A stretch of DNA of 8,988 bases from a bacterium (GTDB taxonomy: Bacteria > Babelota > Babeliae > Babelales > Vermiphilaceae): assembly GCA_021827875.1 (NCBI GenBank), contig JAKAUA010000009.1:1-8988 (forward strand), given 5' to 3'. Every line of letters starts with the position of its first letter. Within the stretch, counting starts at the first letter, position 1. Positions 6,091 to 8,988 of the stretch are shown piece after piece. The notes below the pieces were generated by a model. The model saw only the letters and a list, made by a program, of their open reading frames with translations. It was not told the origin of the DNA and searched no databases. A program made the position numbers and the translations under genes.

Positions 6091-6139
6091 CCTGTGCGCC
6101 GTAGTCTGCCAAGCCGGTAGGCATGGATAGACGAAGGCG
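6091..6139 (+). repeat. Dispersed structured hairpin repeat, copy B
   Basis: Second copy of the 49-bp element at 1111-1159, same orientation, no gaps, 34 of 49 identical. Left arm 6097-6107 pairs with 6129-6139, keeping the same G.A and A.G mismatches. The inner stems are 6109-6111 with 6124-6126 and 6113-6115 with 6120-6122, with tetraloop GGTA (6116-6119). It starts 32 bp beyond the secF stop. In secF mRNA it would therefore be read as the reverse complement of the strand that copy A presents in its leader. Confidence 0.75.
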
Positions 6140-6161
6140 GATTAAAGTCAAAATAGGAAAA

Positions 6162-6181
6162 AACAAATTATTATTTTTGTT
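6162..6181 (-). terminator. Weak terminator-like A/T stem at the secF stop
   Basis: On the minus strand AACAAA (6176-6181) pairs with TTTGTT (6162-6167) over 8 nt and is followed by more T and CC. It overlaps the secF stop codon. A six-pair A/T stem is very weak, so any real end of the secF transcript may depend on Rho or on copy B of the hairpin repeat just beyond. Confidence 0.25.
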
Positions 6182-7064
6182 CTTTAGAAAGCGCCATCAT
6201 AATAGGGCTTGCGATATAAATAGATGAATAGGTACCAAATAATATACCTACCATCAAGGTCAATGAAGTATCTCGCAATACTTGCCCACCCAATACAAAC
6301 ATAGCCCCAACCGCCAACAATGTTGACAAGCTGGTTAAAATCGTACGACGTAATGTTTGATTCAATGTAGTATTTACAATAGTACGCAGAGACGAACCAC
6401 GCATTTTACTCATATTAGTTCTAATTTGCGAGAAAATTACAATGGTATCATTAATGGAGTATCCCAATACTGCCAAAATAGCAACAATAACATACGGAGA
6501 TATTTCACGATTAAAAATCATTAACACAAGCAACATTGCTACTACATCGTGAATGAGCGCTACGACCGCGCCCAACGCAAAACCAACCGACAAAGTACGT
6601 ATCGCAATATACACAAGCAAGAGCAAGAAGGTGATTAATACTGCGCGTACCGACTGCCAACGCAATTCAGATCCAACCGCAGCACCAACGCCTTCGCTTT
6701 GTAGCACAGTAACAGAAGTATCTTTACCTAAGTTTTTTTGTACTTCTGCACGAATCTTTTCTGATAAACCTTTGGCATCATTTGAAAACTGCTTAACGCG
6801 GACAATTAATTCGTCATTATTGTCTGAGAATTGGCGAATAGATGCACCTTCCCAGCCAGCCTTTTCAATTATTTCTTTTAAATCAGCTACGCTCACCGGT
6901 TTTGAAAACTTCAAAATACATTGAGTTCCGCCGGTAAATTCAACGCTGTAATTAAAAACGGAACCTTGAGTGGCATATTTATAATAACCAAACCCTATGC
7001 CGCAAATAATCATAGCCACTGACGCAGAGAAGACAATCCATTGATATTTCAGAAAATTAATCAT
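6171..7064 (-). CDS. secF: Protein translocase subunit SecF
   Basis: SecF pairs with SecD in the inner membrane and uses the proton gradient to help pull proteins through SecYEG. From the chosen start the protein is 297 aa, normal for a stand-alone SecF. Six membrane helices are visible: about 8-27, 139-157, 160-182, 189-212, 243-262 and 266-288, with a periplasmic domain (about 30-138) after the first. Signatures: VEFTGGTQ (41-48), ALIHDV (169-174), GYSINDTIVIF (201-211), LTSLSTLLAVGAMFVLGG (243-260) and GTYSSIYIASP (277-287). I prefer ATG 7062-7064 because GGGAG (7070-7074) lies five bases upstream. The ATG four codons earlier (7076) overlaps that site and has none of its own. rpmA, not secD, is upstream, 99 bp away. 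The many exported neighbours would be Sec clients. Confidence 0.96.
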   Translation of the reverse strand: MINFLKYQWIVFSASVAMIICGIGFGYYKYATQGSVFNYSVEFTGGTQCILKFSKPVSVADLKEIIEKAGWEGASIRQFSDNNDELIVRVKQFSNDAKGLSEKIRAEVQKNLGKDTSVTVLQSEGVGAAVGSELRWQSVRAVLITFLLLLVYIAIRTLSVGFALGAVVALIHDVVAMLLVLMIFNREISPYVIVAILAVLGYSINDTIVIFSQIRTNMSKMRGSSLRTIVNTTLNQTLRRTILTSLSTLLAVGAMFVLGGQVLRDTSLTLMVGILFGTYSSIYIASPIMMALSKEQK

Positions 7065-7163
7065 AAATACTCCCATTGGCGCAATAAGGGCTCTATAGCT
7101 TCACCTATCTGCCAAAAACCTTTTTATCATTAATGTATGGAATAGATCAGTACCGATACTTAT

Positions 7164-7421
7164 TTATTGAGCTGCGAATACAGAAACGTAACGGCGGCCT
7201 TTTGGTCCCCAATGGAACTTAATAACGCCCGCACCTTCTGCAAACAAAGTATCATCGCTGCCACGACCAACACCCTTGCCAGCATGGATACGAGTGCCGC
7301 GTTGACGAACGATAATTTCACCGCCTTGAACGCGATGACCATCAAAGATTTTACAGCCTAGTCGTTTGCTTATACTATCCCGGCCATTACTTGTACTACC
7401 GCCGGATTTACTCGTTGCCAT
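7164..7421 (-). CDS. rpmA: 50S ribosomal protein L27
   Basis: L27 is a small basic protein of the large subunit whose flexible N-terminal tail reaches the peptidyl-transferase centre and helps place tRNA. The 85-aa length is normal. The diagnostic N-terminus GGSTSNGRDS (7-16) with KRLG (19-22), then GEIIVRQRGTRIHAG (34-48), GRGSDDTLFA (52-61) and KGRRYVS (74-80) make the assignment firm. The tail begins MATSKSGGS, with no cleavable extension of the Firmicutes type. AAGGA lies seven bases before the ATG (ATG at 7419-7421). Its usual partner rplU (L21) is not upstream; a divergent promoter region and an exported-protein gene are there instead. secF follows 99 bp downstream with no terminator I can see, so co-transcription is plausible. 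Confidence 0.97.
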   Translation of the reverse strand: MATSKSGGSTSNGRDSISKRLGCKIFDGHRVQGGEIIVRQRGTRIHAGKGVGRGSDDTLFAEGAGVIKFHWGPKGRRYVSVFAAQ

Positions 7422-7509
7422 CGTTGTATCCTTGTAATAAAGAACTCATTGTTTGCTTATTATTTTTAGCTATTTTTCTCATGAATATGAGAGTTTTACT
7501 AAAAGATTT

Positions 7510-7532
7510 GTAGCGTTACCTGCGTAACGTAC
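7510..7532 (-). other. Leader hairpin at the 5' end of the rpmA transcript
   Basis: GTA (7510-7512) and CGTTAC (7514-7519) pair with GTAACG (7524-7529) and TAC (7530-7532) around a CTGC/GCAG loop, with one bulged base at 7513. This gives nine pairs with an otherwise perfect stem. With the promoter at 7538-7567, the hairpin would form at the very start of an about 110-nt rpmA leader. A second, smaller stem (TCTCAT 7477-7482 with ATGAGA 7487-7492) follows. They could stabilise the mRNA or act in autoregulation. Confidence 0.45.
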
Positions 7533-7537
7533 AGCTA

Positions 7538-7567
7538 TTAGTATGGCTTCCCTTGAAAAAATGTCAA
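7538..7567 (-). promoter_or_regulatory. Promoter candidate for rpmA-secF
   Basis: On the minus strand a consensus TTGACA (7562-7567) is followed after 18 bp by TACTAA (7538-7543). It is the best -35 box in the window with an acceptable -10, and lies about 120 bp before the L27 start. It forms a divergent pair with the rightward promoter at 7645-7672. Confidence 0.5.
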
Positions 7568-7644
7568 TATTATATGGTTTTTATTTGATTCATTTTCCAG
7601 AACAAATTGATGCCCCACCCTACCATTTACCCACCGACCCATTC

Positions 7645-7672
7645 TTGCAATTTTTATAAAAAATTTTATAAT
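7645..7672 (+). promoter_or_regulatory. Promoter candidate for the large exported protein gene
   Basis: TTGCAA (7645-7650) and a perfect TATAAT (7667-7672) are separated by 16 bp of nearly pure A/T. A start near 7679 would give a leader of about 35 nt before the GTG codon and leave the GGAG at 7701-7704 in the transcript. Confidence 0.6.
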
Positions 7673-7713
7673 AGAATTAATTATCTGAGTTGTTAAAAAT
7701 GGAGTTTTTTACA

Positions 7714-8988
7714 GTGAAAAGATTGTATTCATTGTTCTTATTTATCTTTACAGCATCCTCATATGGCGCTCTGTTTTCTCGCTCTGATGTACAAAAATCT
7801 TTTGTGCTTTCTCCTTCTTATAAAGAAACATACAAACAAAAACTGATTGACTCACCTCTAAAATCTAAAGGTATCACGACTCATCTTGCAGCAGCCTATA
7901 AAGACACTGGACTACAAGAAAGCGTACAAAAAGTAGAAGAAAAGAATAACAATGATGCCAAGTTTAAATCAAAGGGCCTTACAACATTACTTGCATGCCT
8001 GAGCAATGAAAAAGTACGCGTGTTGGGCTCAGAAATGAAATATAATTTAGCGCTGCTCAACAACCTTGCTTCCCGTGATGGACGATTTGTAGTTGGAAGC
8101 GATAGCTATCAGGTGCTAAAACAAGATATTGAGACTTTTTTACACGATAACCCTGAGTGGGTAGAAGAAGAAATTCTTGAAATTTATAAACAAGCATCTG
8201 ACGAAGAATATAGCTATCAATATTATAAGGAATATAATAAGAAAACATTCTGGAAAGTCCAGGTGGAAACGAAAGCACGTGATAATAAATTTGCATTTGA
8301 ACGTCTCCTTTCTCAGATACCATCGGTAGAACAATATATTGCTAGCTGTTTTATTGACAATATTGAGACAATAACATCACGTTCATATACAGGTAGATCA
8401 ACAAATGAGATTTACACCCAATTATGCAAAGATAAAAGCTTTGTTGAAAAATTGGCAAAAAAACTTGCTAACTCACGGGTTTATACTCGGATGCTTCCCG
8501 AATATCGATATCAAGGCATTTGCTCATTAATTGAAGAAAATCCTCAACTATTAAATGCTATGGTTACCTCTGCACTTGCAAGTGGTGATCTTGAGCAACT
8601 CGACAATTTTCATGGTCTAACCATTAAGAATGACAATTTAATGCAAGAAATAAGAACTGGATTCAGAAAAATAATATCTGAAAACGACAATGACGCCGTA
8701 CAGCGCTTTCCTCAATCTCCTACAGCAAAGCATATTGTTGCATTTGAACAACAAACAGGTATGCTGCCACTCGAATACTCACTTCATGGTTCTTTTCATG
8801 GATTAACAAAGGACCTCTGTCTAGTCAAGCTTCACAATGCTATTATGAGTAAAGAAGTACAACTTAAAAATCAAGGATATTATACTTTTTTTCATGGGCA
8901 GAAATGGGAGTACCAATTACATGCCTCCTGGCATACTAAACTTCGTAAAATTACTAATAATAGTAAAACTAAAGATTTTAGATCGGAA
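7714..8988 (+). CDS. Large exported protein of unknown function, 5' part only
   Basis: The frame is open for 425 codons to the window edge with no stop, so this is a fragment. I start at GTG 7714 because GGAG (7701-7704) lies nine bases upstream and the translation MKRLYSLFLFIFTASSYGA is a clean signal peptide, with probable cleavage after Y-G-A (about residue 19). An in-frame ATG at 7699 would add five residues and has a poorer site. The mature part is charged, rich in Lys, Glu, Gln, Tyr and Asn, and looks mainly helical. A short repeat is visible: KSKGITTHLAA (50-60) and KSKGLTTLLAC (85-95), eight of eleven identical. Near the end is YYTFFHGQKWEY (389-400). I do not recognise the family. 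The last three codons may be sequencing adapter. A secreted or surface role is inferred from the signal peptide alone. Confidence 0.85.
   Translation, partial: MKRLYSLFLFIFTASSYGALFSRSDVQKSFVLSPSYKETYKQKLIDSPLKSKGITTHLAAAYKDTGLQESVQKVEEKNNNDAKFKSKGLTTLLACLSNEKVRVLGSEMKYNLALLNNLASRDGRFVVGSDSYQVLKQDIETFLHDNPEWVEEEILEIYKQASDEEYSYQYYKEYNKKTFWKVQVETKARDNKFAFERLLSQIPSVEQYIASCFIDNIETITSRSYTGRSTNEIYTQLCKDKSFVEKLAKKLANSRVYTRMLPEYRYQGICSLIEENPQLLNAMVTSALASGDLEQLDNFHGLTIKNDNLMQEIRTGFRKIISENDNDAVQRFPQSPTAKHIVAFEQQTGMLPLEYSLHGSFHGLTKDLCLVKLHNAIMSKEVQLKNQGYYTFFHGQKWEYQLHASWHTKLRKITNNSKTKDFRSE
8980..8988 (+). other. Possible sequencing-adapter remnant at the right edge
   Basis: The final nine bases, AGATCGGAA, are identical to the first nine of the standard Illumina TruSeq adapter. 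A match placed exactly at the terminus is unlikely by chance. If the window ends where a contig ends, these bases may not be genomic, and the last three codons of the exported-protein fragment (Arg-Ser-Glu) would be artefactual. Confidence 0.5.

Larger units (their letters stand above)
5763..6170. other. 408-bp gene-free region between secF and rho
   Basis: No credible gene lies here. It holds, in order, an AT-rich stretch with no confident rho promoter, an inverted repeat (5969-5988), a hairpin (6054-6084), hairpin repeat copy B (6091-6139) and a weak A/T stem at the secF stop. Minus-strand boxes that could serve rho are two TTGACA (5951-5956, 6018-6023) and one TATAAT (6006-6011), but none are correctly spaced relative to each other. 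The rho leader could be up to about 300 nt, long enough for autogenous attenuation as known for E. coli rho; that is inference. Confidence 0.5.

Noticed and set aside
6091..6140. tRNA or other known RNA at the GC-rich block
   Set aside because: The fold is a single hairpin; no cloverleaf, anticodon arm or T-loop consensus is present.
6553..6924. Plus-strand 123-codon frame opposite secF
   Set aside because: Antisense shadow of an unmistakable secF; no hydrophobic or domain pattern of its own.
7065..7076. ATG four codons upstream as secF start
   Set aside because: It overlaps the GGGAG site that serves the downstream ATG and has no ribosome-binding site of its own.
7160..7361. Alternative frames of 61-64 codons over rpmA
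   Set aside because: Both overlap the complete L27 reading frame and show no homology that I recognise.
8057..8334. Minus-strand frames of 64 and 88 codons in the last gene
   Set aside because: Antisense to a long open frame with signal peptide, promoter and ribosome-binding site on the plus strand.

Overview
The window is bacterial, AT-rich DNA densely packed with conserved housekeeping genes (smpB, tsaD, rho, secF, rpmA). Between them sit genes for proteins with Sec signal peptides that I do not recognise. This mixture, together with a signal-peptide/J-domain protein and a long disordered N-terminus on Rho, would suit a small-genome, host-associated lineage such as Candidatus Dependentiae (TM6/Babeliae). 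That assignment is an inference from gene content and style, with no rRNA or database support. The final nine bases equal the start of a common Illumina adapter, so the right edge may be a contig end.

Layout, left to right. A strong hairpin terminator (42-81) lies downstream of a leftward pair: smpB (trans-translation) followed 8 bp later by a 102-aa exported protein. A 260-bp spacer holds a rightward promoter candidate and copy A of a hairpin repeat. Rightward from there run a 225-aa exported protein and tsaD (tRNA t6A synthesis), 7 bp apart. They converge through a terminator on a leftward gene for a membrane-anchored J-domain protein. Upstream of that gene are its -10 candidate and the 16-bp-stem terminator of rho. 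rho is leftward and has a ~120-residue disordered N-terminal extension. A 408-bp gene-free region between rho and secF contains an operator-like inverted repeat, a second hairpin and copy B of the hairpin repeat. Then come secF and rpmA (both leftward), a 292-bp divergent promoter region, and the 5' part (425 codons) of a large exported protein running off the right end.

The housekeeping genes cover translation quality control (SmpB), tRNA modification (TsaD), the ribosomal catalytic centre (L27), transcription termination (Rho) and protein export (SecF). The unknown genes all start with export signals and so are likely Sec clients. secF and rpmA stand without their usual partners secD and rplU.

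The most interesting signal is a 49-bp element present twice (1111-1159 and 6091-6139). Its copies differ at 15 positions. Twelve of those form six fully compensatory base-pair changes, and the other three fall in the apical loop or an unpaired position. It is a dispersed hairpin family kept for its structure, possibly REP-like.
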